A stretch of 48,969 nucleotides of DNA from Methanogenium sp. (GCA_030595665.1 JAUVCV010000015.1:1-48969), one strand, 5' to 3'; shown: positions 17,118-27,376, counted from the first letter of the stretch. Notes: generated from the sequence alone by a model not told the origin. Program-made: numbers and translations.

Positions 17118-17740
17118 GAATCGGGGCAACACTGCTCCTCTCATGTGCCGCCTTCAGTTCCGTCTTCGGTGCTGTTTTAGTGGCACTCTGGTGGGGAATC
17201 ATTGGCCGCGGTGAACGCAACCTCCCGGGGAGGCATGCCGCTGCAGTTATTTTCGGTGCAATTATTCTTGTCGCAGGGTTTACCGAAGCATTTGGCGGTG
17301 ACGGCATATCATACGGATTCCGGATGACCGTCGTCACCCTCATTGCATTCTGGGCATTCGGACACGGCCGGGAGGGAGACCTGATGAACACTGCAGTCTG
17401 GGCCTTTGGTGACCGCATCGGGTTTGACCTCGGACTGACTGCAGAGATGGCTGTTTCCTCACTCAGGCGTATCGAAAAAGACATCCGCGACATTAAAAAT
17501 GCCCTGAAACTGAAAGGGAGCAGAGGGCCTGTCCATGACCTGATACCCCTTGGCTTCGCCCTCACCATCATACAAATTCACCGGGCACGGGAACAGGGCA
17601 TAATACTTGCGACGCGGGGGTACCGGGGCGGGGGGACATATCTCCCCACATTTCGCCGTTCCAAAACAGACAATGTCGCCTTTTTTGGTTCTATTCTCAT
17701 TATTGTAGCCGTTTTCGTGTCATTCGTTGGGTATTTATAG
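17099..17740 (+). CDS. ECF transporter transmembrane subunit EcfT (BioN-like)
   Basis: The membrane coupling subunit of the biotin ECF transporter. The 213 residues have a hydrophobic N-terminal half with several helices. The family's two coupling motifs are recognisable as NALKLKGSR and ATRGYRGGGTY, the basic segments that contact the ATPases. The start at 17099 is supported by GGAGG at 17090-17094; an upstream extension overlaps the second ATPase without family support. The gene closes the bioY cluster. Confidence 0.92.
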   Translation: MQDARLRIGATLLLSCAAFSSVFGAVLVALWWGIIGRGERNLPGRHAAAVIFGAIILVAGFTEAFGGDGISYGFRMTVVTLIAFWAFGHGREGDLMNTAVWAFGDRIGFDLGLTAEMAVSSLRRIEKDIRDIKNALKLKGSRGPVHDLIPLGFALTIIQIHRAREQGIILATRGYRGGGTYLPTFRRSKTDNVAFFGSILIIVAVFVSFVGYL

Positions 17741-17801
17741 AGTCAGAAGTAAGTTATTAAAGACTCGACAATATCAATTTCCTGCCCCATAGAGGTGTTT
17801 A

Positions 17802-19541
17802 ATGAGTACTGCCAATCCTGTAAAAATTACTGACACGACCCTCAGGGATGCACATCAGTCTTTGATTGCAACCCGTCTCAAAACAGAGGATATGACGGAA
17901 CTGGCGCATGCCATCGATTCTGTCGGATTCTTCTCAGTAGAAGCGTGGGGGGGCGCAACGTTCGACAGCGCGATACGGTTCTTAAATGATGACCCGTGGC
18001 AGCGCCTGCGCACCTTGAAGGAAGGGCTTCCGAATACACCGATACAGATGCTCCTGCGCGGGCAGAATCTTGTCGGATACCGCCACTACCCTGACGATGT
18101 TGTGGAAAAATTCATTGAGGCTGCCAGCAGAAACGGTGTCGATATCTTCAGGATATTCGATGCCCTCAATGATGTCCGCAATATGGAAAAATCAATGGAA
18201 TCGGTGAAAAATATAGGTGCACACCTCCAGGGCACAATATCATATACCACCAGTCCGGTGCACTCCACCGAGGGTTTCATTGAAATGGCACGGGACCTCT
18301 ATGCCCACGAATGTGATTCCATATGCATCAAGGACATGGCGGGCCTCATCATGCCGGAGGAAACACGCCGACTCATCACCGGAATTAAACGTGAGATTGA
18401 CATACCTGTCGATCTCCACAGCCACTCAACAAGTGGCATTTCACCGATGAGTTATCAGGCCGCAATAGAGGCAGGGGTTGACATCCTGGATACTGCGATG
18501 TCCCCGTTTTCGATGGGCACGTCACAACCCCCAACCGAGAGTATTGTGGCGAGTCTCATCGGGACACCGCGTGACACCGGCATTGACCTGATGAAACTAC
18601 GGCCGGTACGAGATATCTGTCTTACCATCCGGGAAAAGTATGGAACACTGGTGGATCCGATCTCTGAACGGGTTGACAGTGATGTCCTTATCTATCAGCT
18701 GCCGGGCGGCATGATCTCAAATCTTGTCTCACAGCTGAAAGAACAGGATGCACTGGACCGGATTGAAGAAGTGCACAAGGAGATCCCACGGGTACGAAAA
18801 GACCTCGGGTATCCGCCGCTTGTCACGCCAACGAGCCAGATTGTGGGAACACAGGCAGTCCTCAATGTCCTGATGGGCGGAGAGCGCTACACGAATGTGA
18901 CCAAGGAAGTCAAGGATTATGTGCGTGGCCTCTACGGAAAACCACCGGGACCGATCTCGGATGAGATTCGTTCGCTCATCATCGGGGATGAGGAACCATT
19001 CACCGGAAGGCCCGGAGATCTCCTTGATCCTGCCTATGAGAGGATGGCAACAGAGGCCCGGGAAGAGGGAATTGTCACAAAAGATGAGGACATCCTCACC
19101 TATATTCTCTATCCGGCGATTGCACCGTCATTTTTGCGTGGCGAACGTGTTGCTGAAATAATTCCACGGAAAGTGGATGCAGGGGCTGCACAGGCAGGCA
19201 CGATTCCCACCTCAATGGATGTCGAGGTTGACGGTGAAGTTTTCGCCGTCCGTATTCTCTCCGTCGATGGCGGCGAGGTCAGGGATGCCGCATCCACCGG
19301 GTCAAAACAGATCCCCCGGACGGCGATCAAAGGAGGGGTCAAATCAAATATTCAGGGCATGGTCCTGAAAGTAGAGACCCGAATCGGAGCTGAGGTCAAA
19401 AAAGGAGACACCCTCGTTGTCCTTGAGGCGATGAAGATGGAGAACCCCATCGTTTCAAAGAAAGACGGAAAGGTCACCAGCATCTTTGTGGATGTTGGTG
19501 ACGCAGTCCGGAACGGGGACGTTCTGCTGGTGATTGAATGA
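17802..19541 (+). CDS. pycB: Pyruvate carboxylase subunit B
   Basis: The carboxyltransferase and biotin-carrier subunit that converts pyruvate to oxaloacetate with carboxybiotin. The N-terminal TIM barrel has [16 protein letters not shown] (residues 10-25, metal and substrate site), the carbamylated-lysine region around [10 protein letters not shown], and the DLHSHSTSG motif. The C-terminal domain carries the biotin site EAMKMEN with Lys545. The length of 579 residues is normal for the archaeal two-subunit enzyme. It could also be named oxaloacetate decarboxylase alpha, but the neighbouring PycA argues for pyruvate carboxylase. The preceding AGAGGTG is the ribosome binding site. Confidence 0.96.
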   Translation: MSTANPVKITDTTLRDAHQSLIATRLKTEDMTELAHAIDSVGFFSVEAWGGATFDSAIRFLNDDPWQRLRTLKEGLPNTPIQMLLRGQNLVGYRHYPDDVVEKFIEAASRNGVDIFRIFDALNDVRNMEKSMESVKNIGAHLQGTISYTTSPVHSTEGFIEMARDLYAHECDSICIKDMAGLIMPEETRRLITGIKREIDIPVDLHSHSTSGISPMSYQAAIEAGVDILDTAMSPFSMGTSQPPTESIVASLIGTPRDTGIDLMKLRPVRDICLTIREKYGTLVDPISERVDSDVLIYQLPGGMISNLVSQLKEQDALDRIEEVHKEIPRVRKDLGYPPLVTPTSQIVGTQAVLNVLMGGERYTNVTKEVKDYVRGLYGKPPGPISDEIRSLIIGDEEPFTGRPGDLLDPAYERMATEAREEGIVTKDEDILTYILYPAIAPSFLRGERVAEIIPRKVDAGAAQAGTIPTSMDVEVDGEVFAVRILSVDGGEVRDAASTGSKQIPRTAIKGGVKSNIQGMVLKVETRIGAEVKKGDTLVVLEAMKMENPIVSKKDGKVTSIFVDVGDAVRNGDVLLVIE

Positions 19542-21022
19542 CGTATTTCGAGAGGGTGCTCGTTGCAAATCGTGGAGAGATTGCAATCCGCGTGATGCGG
19601 GCCTGCCGTGAGATGGAGATTGAGACGGTCGCCATCTACTCTGAACCAGACAAACATTCTCTCCATGTCAAGTACGCTGATGAATCGTTTCTCGTCGGAG
19701 AGGCACACCCATCTAAGAGTTACCTGAATCAGGAGCGAATCATCGATATCGCGAAGAAGAGCGGTGCTGAGGCGATTCATCCCGGATACGGGTTCCTTGC
19801 AGAGAACAGTGGATTTGCCCACCGATGCGAGGAGGAAGGACTGACATTTATCGGCCCGTCCTGGCGCTCTATTGAGGCGATGGGATCAAAACTCAGATCA
19901 AAGCATATGATGGAGAAGGCAGGGGTGCCGGTTCTGCCGTATACCCCGGACGGGGTCACCTGCTTTGATGATGCAAAGAAGATTTCTGCTGATATCGGCT
20001 ACCCGGTGATTGTCAAGGCATCAGCGGGCGGCGGCGGTATCGGGATGCAGATTGTAGAGAACGAGGCAGGTCTCGAGGAAGCAATCGAAAAGGGTATGCG
20101 TATTGCTGCATCTGCGTTCGGGGATTCTACGGTCTTTATCGAGAAGTATCTGGTCAAGCCACGCCACATTGAGTTTCAGGTGCTTGCAGACCAGTGCGGC
20201 AATCAGATTCACCTCTATGACCGTGAATGTTCCATTCAGCGGCGTCACCAGAAACTGGTGGAGGAAGCACCCTGCCCCATTATGACAGACGTTCTCCGTG
20301 AAGATATGGCAAAATCAGCCCTGAAGGTAACGGAAGCCTCAGGATACTATAATGCCGGTACAGTGGAGTTCCTCTACGCAGACGGCGACTATTACTTCAT
20401 GGAGATGAACACCCGCCTGCAGGTCGAACACACAGTGACAGAGATGGTGACAGGCGTTGACCTGGTGCGTCAGCAGATTGCAATCGCTGCAGGTGAAGAG
20501 CTTCCTTTTGAGCAGAGTGATATCGCTCTGAACGGCCATGCGATCGAGTGTCGGATTAATGCAGAAGATCCCCTGAATAATTTTCAGGCAGACCCGGGCA
20601 AGATTGTGCGTTACCGTTCTCCGGGAGGGCCCGGTATTCGTGTTGATTCCGGTATCCACATGGGTTACTCGATTCCGCCAATGTATGACTCAATGATCTC
20701 AAAACTCTGCGGGTGGGGCCGTACGAGAACGGAATCCATCGAGCGCATGCGGCGGGCTATCTTTGAATATGTGATTCTTGGAGTGCAGACAACCCTACCA
20801 CTTCACCATGCCATTATGAATAACCGGCACTTTATTGCGGGGGATACCCATACGCATTTCCTGCAGGAAGAGCACATGAAGGAGAATCTCAGCAGGTATC
20901 TCCGGGAAGAGGAAACACGCATGCAGACCCTTGCAGATTCCCTGCGCCATGGGAAGGAAGCAGCGGCGATATCTGCTGCTGTCAGTGTGTATATTTCCCA
21001 GAAACATGGCAGGGACGAGTAG
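19538..21022 (+). CDS. pycA: Pyruvate carboxylase subunit A (biotin carboxylase)
   Basis: The ATP-dependent biotin carboxylase that charges biotin on PycB with bicarbonate. The 494 residues show the typical start [19 protein letters not shown], the ATP-grasp glycine loop [12 protein letters not shown] (about residue 158), and the active-site segment [14 protein letters not shown] near 290. It overlaps pycB by 4 bases (ATGA), so the subunits are coupled and made in equal amounts. The gene order B then A, with birA and the biotin importer just upstream, groups the whole biotin-dependent anaplerotic pathway in one place. Confidence 0.96.
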   Translation: MTYFERVLVANRGEIAIRVMRACREMEIETVAIYSEPDKHSLHVKYADESFLVGEAHPSKSYLNQERIIDIAKKSGAEAIHPGYGFLAENSGFAHRCEEEGLTFIGPSWRSIEAMGSKLRSKHMMEKAGVPVLPYTPDGVTCFDDAKKISADIGYPVIVKASAGGGGIGMQIVENEAGLEEAIEKGMRIAASAFGDSTVFIEKYLVKPRHIEFQVLADQCGNQIHLYDRECSIQRRHQKLVEEAPCPIMTDVLREDMAKSALKVTEASGYYNAGTVEFLYADGDYYFMEMNTRLQVEHTVTEMVTGVDLVRQQIAIAAGEELPFEQSDIALNGHAIECRINAEDPLNNFQADPGKIVRYRSPGGPGIRVDSGIHMGYSIPPMYDSMISKLCGWGRTRTESIERMRRAIFEYVILGVQTTLPLHHAIMNNRHFIAGDTHTHFLQEEHMKENLSRYLREEETRMQTLADSLRHGKEAAAISAAVSVYISQKHGRDE

Positions 21023-21032
21023 GGCTGTCCGG

Positions 21033-21102
21033 GTTTTTTCTTTTTCTTTTTGATTTTTTTTCGTTTGCTTGTTTTTTGTTCTTTTTTTCACTCTTTTTTG
21101 CT
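21033..21102 (+). terminator. T-rich terminator tract after pycA
   Basis: Starting about 10 bases after the pycA stop there are repeated runs of four to eight T residues over roughly 70 bases (for example TTTTTTTT near 21053). Archaeal polymerase terminates at such oligo-T stretches, so this is the likely end of the pyc transcript. The rest of 21103-21499 has a small GGGG-AGCAA-CCCC hairpin near 21160 and no gene I can support. Confidence 0.65.
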
Positions 21103-21499
21103 CAATAGTAAGCGGATCTTCACGTCGTTATTTACCCGGCAAAGGAGGAAGGGCTGCAGGGGAGCAACCCCTTTGCTCTTAATTCACCCCTCACTTTTAA
21201 CCCCACCATCGCTCTTAATTTTCCCAGGATAAAATCCCGGATGAAAAGAGATCCTTCACTTATCCAGACATACTCTTCCGGGAATTAAAAATCACAATCA
21301 CATCTAAGACCAGGACAGAGACACCGTGCAAGAGAAAAAAGAGAACGGAATAAAAGGAGAGGAGATACAGCAATAAACACGAGAAAATAACCCTCCCCAG
21401 TATCAAATACCCGCATATTTCCGCCACACCAAATCGAAATCAGAAGCTTTAATACGCCGCCCGTCGTCCTTATTGTGCACATTGTGTGTATAATTACAT

Positions 21500-21609
21500 G
21501 CTGTCGTGGCCTAGTTGGTTAGGGCGCCAGACTCATAGGGTTTGAGCAAATTTCGGAGCGCTTTATCTGAGACATCTGGAGGTCGTGGGTTCGGATCCCA
21601 TCGACAGCA
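21500..21609 (+). tRNA. tRNA-Met (CAT) with a 36-base intron
   Basis: The acceptor GCTGTCG (21500-21506) pairs with CGACAGC (21602-21608), followed by the discriminator A. Anticodon stem CCAGA (21527-21531) pairs with TCTGG (21575-21579), and the anticodon CAT is 21534-21536. The intron is 21538-21573, in the canonical position after base 37. CTCA and TGAG form a 4-base central helix with 3-base bulges TAG and ACA, the bulge-helix-bulge cut by the archaeal splicing endonuclease. Spliced length is 74. Elongator Met is most likely; a CAU tRNA-Ile with lysidine-like agmatidine modification is the alternative. Confidence 0.88.
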
Positions 21610-22164
21610 TAGGACATTTTGTGTTCTGAAGCTATGATTGGTCGCTTTTTAAGGGTTTTGGCTCTTAAAAAAATGATCATTATGTCTGACTTGAAAAACC
21701 CTCAATTCTATAAGTATTGCCGGAAATACGATTATTTCAGGGCTGTTGATACTGCTCTTTCTGAATCTATCATTTCTGATTCTGGAATATGTGTTGGAAC
21801 GTAAGGCACTGAATAATCTATCTGATATCCGGTGTAATAAGATCGCATCTTCTCTTATCGGGTTCCGGCGGTTCATGGAGATTAGCTTTGCTGGTAGCTA
21901 TGAGAGTGGACCCGAATGGCACGTTGTCTTTTATCAACCTGTCACATGGTGATATTCTGAATCTTGCCCTGGGGGATCTCCTGACCCGGAAAGGTTACGC
22001 CCGGACGGGGAGTTCAGCTGGGTGTGTGTGAGGGTTCCCGCCGCCGATGATCTGCCAGGAGAGAGGAAAGTATGGCAGGGATGGCAGTGAACGGCCGGGC
22101 AATCAATAAGACCTGTGCCTGACTCTCTTTTTGACTATGAGGATATGATCTATTTTGAATTATT
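21610..22164. other. Intergenic stretch downstream of tRNA-Met
   Basis: About 555 bases with only short open frames. The first 350 bases are AT-rich and the last 200 more GC-rich, so the stretch looks like joined remnants rather than one gene. No copy of the tRNA 3' end was seen further on, so I cannot show an attachment site. Confidence 0.4.
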
Positions 22165-23728
22165 TGGTAACTATTCAGCCATGAGTTCATGAACAGTGAA
22201 TGGTTTCCCTTCGGCCAACCTTTTCAATGCCTCATACACTGACTTTCCATTCTTCCTAACTGTCAAAATATACCCTCGAATTCTGCCGAATATCTCTGCC
22301 CCCTCAACCGATCTGAACGTCCCTGAGATCTTCTGCTGCACTTTCATCATTCTGACGTCCCGTTCTGCCAGATTGTTCGTAAAGGGGACGACTGCGTTGT
22401 ACATAAATCTCAGAATATCTTCACGATATCCATCCAGTCTTCTCAGGAGATTGACTGGTTTTGACCTCTTTTTTCGCCCTCTTCTCCTGCAGGTCAGATG
22501 ATCCGGGGGTGATGGATTTTCCCAAAATCCTTCATCCAGAATATTTTGATATGCCTTTTCAAATTCGGTCAATCTCACAGGATTTCGCTTGTTTTGAATA
22601 AAGATGTACTCATAAACGTCTTCAAAGAGCGTTTTCATCTTTCCTGCCCAGTTCTGGTTATATCCGTCGACAATCCCCACTAATTCCCTCATTATGTGAG
22701 CATTACAGAGAGAATGCTGACAACCATACATGAAGTATGTTGCCCAGAAGTCGTGTACGAGAATTCCGTTATAGTTTGGAATAACTCCCATGGCATTAAC
22801 AGCTTTTGAGCCTCTGTTTGGATGAACAGCATATAGCGTAAGTTTCTCGTTGCCTATCGTATGCAGCCACCATCTTAGTCCAAGAACGGTTAATCCGGTT
22901 TCATCAGCGTGTAAAACAGGAGAATGAAGGAGGATTCCTTTAATCTCTGATTCAAAGGACTCAAGAGATTTATACGCCTCACGGCAGATATTCTGAATCG
23001 TTCCCTGACTTATCTGCTGGTGGTATCTGTCCTTAAAGAGTGTTGCCCCCTTTTCGAAAGACGTGAAGATTTCATCCTTCAGATACAGCACATCTGCCTT
23101 GAGATTTGGTCCATATTGAGTTGTATTAGTCAAATGCAGGGGAAATTCACCCATATTTTTCCTTCCACATACAGGACAAATCTTTACTTCAGCCCGGTGT
23201 TCGGTCACTGTGATTTTGACGGGGGGAATATCAAATTCCTGTCGTCTCACAATTTTGAAGGGTTCAATTGCCTGGAGGGAATGCCCACATTCACAGGTTG
23301 AAACCGGATGAGAGACAATCTCATCCGGATCTTCCACCAATTTAAGGGTTTTACCCGGATGGTTTTTTTGGCCACCAGGTTTCTTGCCGCTCTTTTTCCT
23401 CAGGCTCTGGGGTTTTGGTTTGAAAAAATCACTTGAAGGTGGACGACTGCTATTACGACTATTTTGCTTTAACTGTGCCTCCAGATTTTCAATCCGTGCT
23501 TCAAGCTCTACGATTTTCAGAGCCTGTTTCTCAATGATTTCAGCTTGTTTCTGAACAGTGAGATATAGGTCCAAAATGAGATCCGTTGTGGCTTCTGGAT
23601 CGGTCAGAACTAAATGCAATATCTGGTCCCGATTGGGAGGCACATTCATTAAAAGTTAATGTGCTGTCATAATATATGGATCTAATGAACAATTGGTGTT
23701 AAAATTGATGGGAGCTGAATAGTTACCA
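22165..23728 (-). mobile_element. IS66-type insertion sequence
   Basis: TGGTAACTATTCAGC at 22165-22179 and its exact reverse complement at 23714-23728 form 15-base perfect terminal inverted repeats around a single transposase gene. The element is about 1.56 kb, without the accessory tnpA/tnpB genes, as in the single-gene IS66 subgroup. The 8-base flanks (left AATTATTT-like, right TTTTTCTG-like) do not match, so no target duplication of the usual IS66 size is visible. The transposase stop codon lies within the left repeat. Confidence 0.85.
22171..23649 (-). CDS. IS66 family transposase
   Basis: A complete 492-residue DDE transposase. It opens with a leucine-rich coiled coil (about residues 30-62) and the IS66 hallmark NSSRPPSSD with KKPGGQK. 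A CxCG and CPVCG zinc-finger-like pair follows (about residues 119 and 158). Catalytic acids are visible in HADETGL, HDFWATY and NNLAERDVRM. No frameshift or stop interrupts it, so it may be active. The gene is on the minus strand and its stop codon TAG overlaps the terminal repeat. Confidence 0.95.
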   Translation of the reverse strand: MNVPPNRDQILHLVLTDPEATTDLILDLYLTVQKQAEIIEKQALKIVELEARIENLEAQLKQNSRNSSRPPSSDFFKPKPQSLRKKSGKKPGGQKNHPGKTLKLVEDPDEIVSHPVSTCECGHSLQAIEPFKIVRRQEFDIPPVKITVTEHRAEVKICPVCGRKNMGEFPLHLTNTTQYGPNLKADVLYLKDEIFTSFEKGATLFKDRYHQQISQGTIQNICREAYKSLESFESEIKGILLHSPVLHADETGLTVLGLRWWLHTIGNEKLTLYAVHPNRGSKAVNAMGVIPNYNGILVHDFWATYFMYGCQHSLCNAHIMRELVGIVDGYNQNWAGKMKTLFEDVYEYIFIQNKRNPVRLTEFEKAYQNILDEGFWENPSPPDHLTCRRRGRKKRSKPVNLLRRLDGYREDILRFMYNAVVPFTNNLAERDVRMMKVQQKISGTFRSVEGAEIFGRIRGYILTVRKNGKSVYEALKRLAEGKPFTVHELMAE

Positions 23729-23793
23729 TTTTTCTGTGAATAAAAGAGATGCAATTGGGATATTCATTCCCAATATGGAGATCAAAATTGATA

Positions 23794-24843
23794 TTATTCC
23801 GAAGGAGACCCATTATCTTCATATCTTAGCAATTCCTTTTCCATTTCCAAAGTTGCATTCCCAATTAATGAATGGGCCTTGAAATTATCGGGATTTATTT
23901 CAAGAATCCGATTACCGATCTCAATTACTCCAGGGTAATCATTTAATGAATGTTTTAATTCGACACCAAAATTAAGGGCCTCGTAGGAAATAGGATTTAT
24001 TTTTAGGGCTTTCTCCACATATTCCATTATTTCTTCTACATTCAAGTTATCAGTGACCCACATTGATTTTGCTTTATTCATGTGCAACAAATATTCTTCG
24101 GAATAGTATGGGTTTTCACAGCTATTTTCGGATGCAAATCCTATCATATCATTAAAAAGAGTTAAGCCACCGACATCATGGATTTTTTGTAATTCATATA
24201 ATATTCGAGCTTTTTTATCTGCATCAATCGTAATATTTTTTATCGATTCGCTGCTAATTTCAGGCTTTCCTAAAATGAATAGCGAATGCTGTTTTGGTAT
24301 TCGGTTATTCAAATCAGAAGGTTCCCATACCCAAAGAAAAGCGTCCCCATTTTTCATATATTGTTTAAATTTCCACTCAGACTTACCACTATCAATTTTT
24401 TGAAATTTGCCGAAATCTAGTGTATTGATGATGTATACAACACCGTCTTTATCAGGATCATTTACAGATGCAAAATAAAGTGCAACTAAAGAAGAATACG
24501 TGAAATCAATTAATGCAGTTGCAGCCCCATTATGCTGGAGTTCTGCCAAAAGCTCAAGGTCTCCCAGAATTCTATTTCCTTTCTTATCATAGCCCTTAAG
24601 TTTTGCATCAGAAATCAAATCGCTGTTATAATCATTAAATTTACTCAGCGCGTCCTTTCCTAATTTATTATAACCAAGTCTTCTTGCAGCTGTGGAACTA
24701 ATCGGATGTGAGACATCGCCCTGCCCTCTGAACGCAAATTTTCCAAATTCATATTTCAATGATTCTGTTACTGCTTCCAAGTATTCAGCCACATTTTTTA
24801 CAGATTTATTATCTTCTGCAGGCTCAGCTTCTTTTTCGGTCAA
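23794..24843 (-). CDS. FRG-domain protein with C-terminal TPR-like repeats
   Basis: A 349-residue protein starting at a TTG codon. Residues about 35-210 form an FRG domain: FAFRGQGD near 37, then the diagnostic LAELQHNGAATALIDFTYSSLVALYFA, where the QH and D residues are the conserved core. The C-terminal 90 residues look like two tetratricopeptide repeats (EEIMEYVEKALKINPISYEAL and PGVIEIGNRILEINPDNFKAH). FRG proteins are frequent in mobile and defence-associated regions, and their biochemical function is unsettled. The gene is AT-richer than the core genes and sits beside the IS66 element, which suggests acquisition. Confidence 0.8.
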   Translation of the reverse strand: MTEKEAEPAEDNKSVKNVAEYLEAVTESLKYEFGKFAFRGQGDVSHPISSTAARRLGYNKLGKDALSKFNDYNSDLISDAKLKGYDKKGNRILGDLELLAELQHNGAATALIDFTYSSLVALYFASVNDPDKDGVVYIINTLDFGKFQKIDSGKSEWKFKQYMKNGDAFLWVWEPSDLNNRIPKQHSLFILGKPEISSESIKNITIDADKKARILYELQKIHDVGGLTLFNDMIGFASENSCENPYYSEEYLLHMNKAKSMWVTDNLNVEEIMEYVEKALKINPISYEALNFGVELKHSLNDYPGVIEIGNRILEINPDNFKAHSLIGNATLEMEKELLRYEDNGSPSE

Positions 24844-25033
24844 ATAATCACATCCTTGGAGATCCAGAATTCAATAAAAATAGACTTAGATTTCTACCCA
24901 TTAAAATGACCTATTTACTTTCTTGCACAAACGGAGTACAGCATACATTTTTACGGTTCGTTTGTTTTCACATTTTTCGTATTGAAAGACAACTTTCAAT
25001 CCATTTATCACTGGTTAGTGCACACATTTCTGA

Positions 25034-25420
25034 ATGCACCGTGAATCAGAGACACCCACCCCTGAAAATTTTGAGGCAGTGCTTGCCTACCGGGGGCTTT
25101 TAGACGGAGCAGCAATCCTGAATGGCCACGAGGAAGATATTCAGAAGAACGGCACCTGTCCGCCGGTGAACAAATTCGTGCGGACGCTCTATGACAATAA
25201 CTGGCTCATCAATACACACTGGCGGGGATGGGCGGATGAGACGACCGGATATTTTGAAAAACCATCCCTTCTCTGCGTTGCTGAAACAGAGACCATTCGC
25301 CGGATTCTCACCGTCCACGTCCGCATTGACCGCATGATGCCCGGAGAGATAACAGACATCATTAAAAAAGGATACATGCTCTCTATTGTGAACCGGATTG
25401 CTGAAATATATGAGGCGTAA
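25034..25420 (+). CDS. Small conserved protein, DUF6508-like
   Basis: A 128-residue protein with ENFEAVLAYRGLLDGA at the start and WADETTGYFEKPSLLCVAETETIRRILTVHVRIDRMMPGEI in the middle. This resembles the DUF6508 family, for which no role is known to me. It has no signal peptide or membrane helix. Base composition is like the core genes rather than the adjacent AT-rich FRG gene, so the junction of acquired and native DNA may lie between them. Confidence 0.55.
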   Translation: MHRESETPTPENFEAVLAYRGLLDGAAILNGHEEDIQKNGTCPPVNKFVRTLYDNNWLINTHWRGWADETTGYFEKPSLLCVAETETIRRILTVHVRIDRMMPGEITDIIKKGYMLSIVNRIAEIYEA

Positions 25421-25577
25421 TGGATTTTTTACCAGCCAATAAACGACGGTATCACATATAGATTTCGAGCATCTTATTTTATCGGCAAATGAGACATAAA
25501 CATCTCATATTAACAAGAAATATCATGTTAATTCAAAAAAAACGGGTATATATTTTGCCAGAAAAAAAGGGATTCAT
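25421..25577. other. AT-rich convergent intergenic spacer
   Basis: The spacer lies between convergent genes. It contains TTAACA (25510-25515) and TGTTAA (25526-25531) as short inverted arms and several T and A runs. It may serve as a two-way terminator. Nothing else is visible. Confidence 0.3.
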
Positions 25578-27269
25578 TCACTCCACAACACCCGCATAAA
25601 TCCCCGATCCAACAAACCATTCATCCATCACCGGCAGCACATAACAGAACTTAAGTTCCTCATTCCCCGTATCAGGATTCTCATAGACCACATACACATA
25701 CCCGCCACCCCGCTGTGCAGCATCAATCTCCAGTTTGACTGCGCCAACGCCATAGGCATCGGTGAAGTTCAGGCGGTCTGTTCCCGCCATCTCCGGCTGG
25801 CAGGGGAGAGAGAGGCATGTCCCGTTCATATCATAGGCAAAGACATAGCTGGCATCGTCCCCGAATTTGTCGTTCATCACTGCAAAGAGTTCACTCTCAT
25901 TCCCGTATGCAGATGATGTCAGGGCAAAGGCCTGCGCTTCCTTCACGCGGGAAACAAGGGAATCAATGGCATTCTGGTTCAGTGCGACATCCATCTCCGG
26001 AATATAGATGCCGGAACCCACATACCACGTCTCGTCAACCGGGCGGATTGCGACAAGTTTCAGTTCCTCACAATAATTTTCAGACGGATTTACAAAGGTA
26101 AAGTACATGTACCCACCGCCACGGGACGCAAGGTCCATACAGCTCTTATGAATTTCAAGACCGTTTTTGTCTTTCAGATCATTCCGGTTTTTGCCAACAA
26201 CTCCCGGCTGGTAGGGATGCGCAAGCGTGGTGCCGTTCATATCGTAGGCAAAGATGTAGAGTTCCCCGTCAATGAATTCACCACCCGGATCGTTGAATAC
26301 TGAAAGGGCAGCATCACGGCCGTTTTGTTGACCAAATAAAGCCGCGTTTTCGACAAAAGATGTTAATGAGCAGATATCCGCACCCAGTGCCTCGTCAGAT
26401 CGCGGGGTGGAAACCGATGTCGGGGAAAAACTGTCGTCCATGTCACGAATGACTGCCACACGCCACTCGATCCCGTCAAATGCAAGCGTTGACCAGTAGA
26501 GTTCACGCTGAACTTCCCTCTTCCAGTCCCCGTCCCAGAAGATATACTCTCCCCGCCCAGACGGTTCTGCTACAATCTTCTCTGCCAGTTTCGGGATCTC
26601 TGTTGCCTGATAGATAGGATCGGTAAGAGCATTCTTCCCTACCTCCTCTTCATTGGTCTCATAGAGAATCATGCCGTTTGTCTGCAACACCATGAACTCA
26701 TACCCCGTCTCTTCCGTGATGGGGCTGAAATACTGGCGCAGGAAAATTTCCGGCCGGAAGGTGAGATCAGTATATCCCAGATAGGTATCGTCACCGGAAA
26801 ACACCGGATAACTCAGGGATATGCCCGGGAACCCTTCCTCAAGCATGAATATCCCGGAAAGCACCGGTTCTTTAACCTCGTTTGCATACTGCACCTCAGA
26901 CTGGTGACCAAGGTCCATGCCAACAATTGCTTCGTAGTGCACCGGCGCTGCTGCCGTAACAACACCTTCTGTGTCTATCACCAGGGACGAAACGACATAG
27001 GGCGAGACACCGGCAAGTTTCTCCTGCAGCACGTGTGCCGCCGGATCACCAGTGATTCCGGTTCCCGACAATTCTTTTGCACTCTCTGCATTATTTTCCT
27101 GCAACTGGGACAATCCTGCAGAGATTTCTGTATCTGCACGTTCAAGAAGTGCTGTCATCTCTGCATCTTCAGATGTCGCTGCCGGTTCATCAGGGGTGGT
27201 GGTGCACCCTGCTGAGAGTAAACAGAGACAGAGCCCTACAAGAACAATACCAGTGATTCGGTTAACCAT
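25578..27269 (-). CDS. Lipoprotein with tandem Cache sensor domains
   Basis: A 563-residue exported lipoprotein. The signal peptide ends in the lipobox LLSAGC, and TTTPDEPAATS follows as a linker. Residues about 60-290 resemble a double-Cache domain (FPGISLSYPVFSGDDTYLGYTDL). Two related single-Cache repeats follow, each with YIFAYDMNGTTLAHPYQPG-like and RGGGYMYF or RGGGYVYVVY segments and each ending in WYVGSGIY or WFVGSGIY. Such domains bind small ligands outside the cell. There is no transmembrane signalling domain, so it may act as a ligand-binding partner of another receptor. The lineage has many such proteins. Confidence 0.85.
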   Translation of the reverse strand: MVNRITGIVLVGLCLCLLSAGCTTTPDEPAATSEDAEMTALLERADTEISAGLSQLQENNAESAKELSGTGITGDPAAHVLQEKLAGVSPYVVSSLVIDTEGVVTAAAPVHYEAIVGMDLGHQSEVQYANEVKEPVLSGIFMLEEGFPGISLSYPVFSGDDTYLGYTDLTFRPEIFLRQYFSPITEETGYEFMVLQTNGMILYETNEEEVGKNALTDPIYQATEIPKLAEKIVAEPSGRGEYIFWDGDWKREVQRELYWSTLAFDGIEWRVAVIRDMDDSFSPTSVSTPRSDEALGADICSLTSFVENAALFGQQNGRDAALSVFNDPGGEFIDGELYIFAYDMNGTTLAHPYQPGVVGKNRNDLKDKNGLEIHKSCMDLASRGGGYMYFTFVNPSENYCEELKLVAIRPVDETWYVGSGIYIPEMDVALNQNAIDSLVSRVKEAQAFALTSSAYGNESELFAVMNDKFGDDASYVFAYDMNGTCLSLPCQPEMAGTDRLNFTDAYGVGAVKLEIDAAQRGGGYVYVVYENPDTGNEELKFCYVLPVMDEWFVGSGIYAGVVE

Positions 27270-27376
27270 TGCTGTAAACTCTCACATCAGCCATGATAAA
27301 AGAGTTGAAGTGTCCACAACAGACCATGGAAAAACCCGGCAACCGCTATCCGGGACAAACCGAAAAAAATAGTTCC

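Noticed and set aside
17741..17801. A second BirA operator before pycB
   Set aside because: No inverted arms like the bioY site were found in the 60-base gap.
21580..22164. A phage or plasmid attachment site at the tRNA-Met 3' end
   Set aside because: No repeated copy of the tRNA 3' end could be found downstream in the window.
24759..25103. A 114-codon plus-strand frame spanning the FRG gene 5' end
   Set aside because: It overlaps antisense with the FRG coding region and then out of frame with the DUF6508-like gene; composition is not protein-like.
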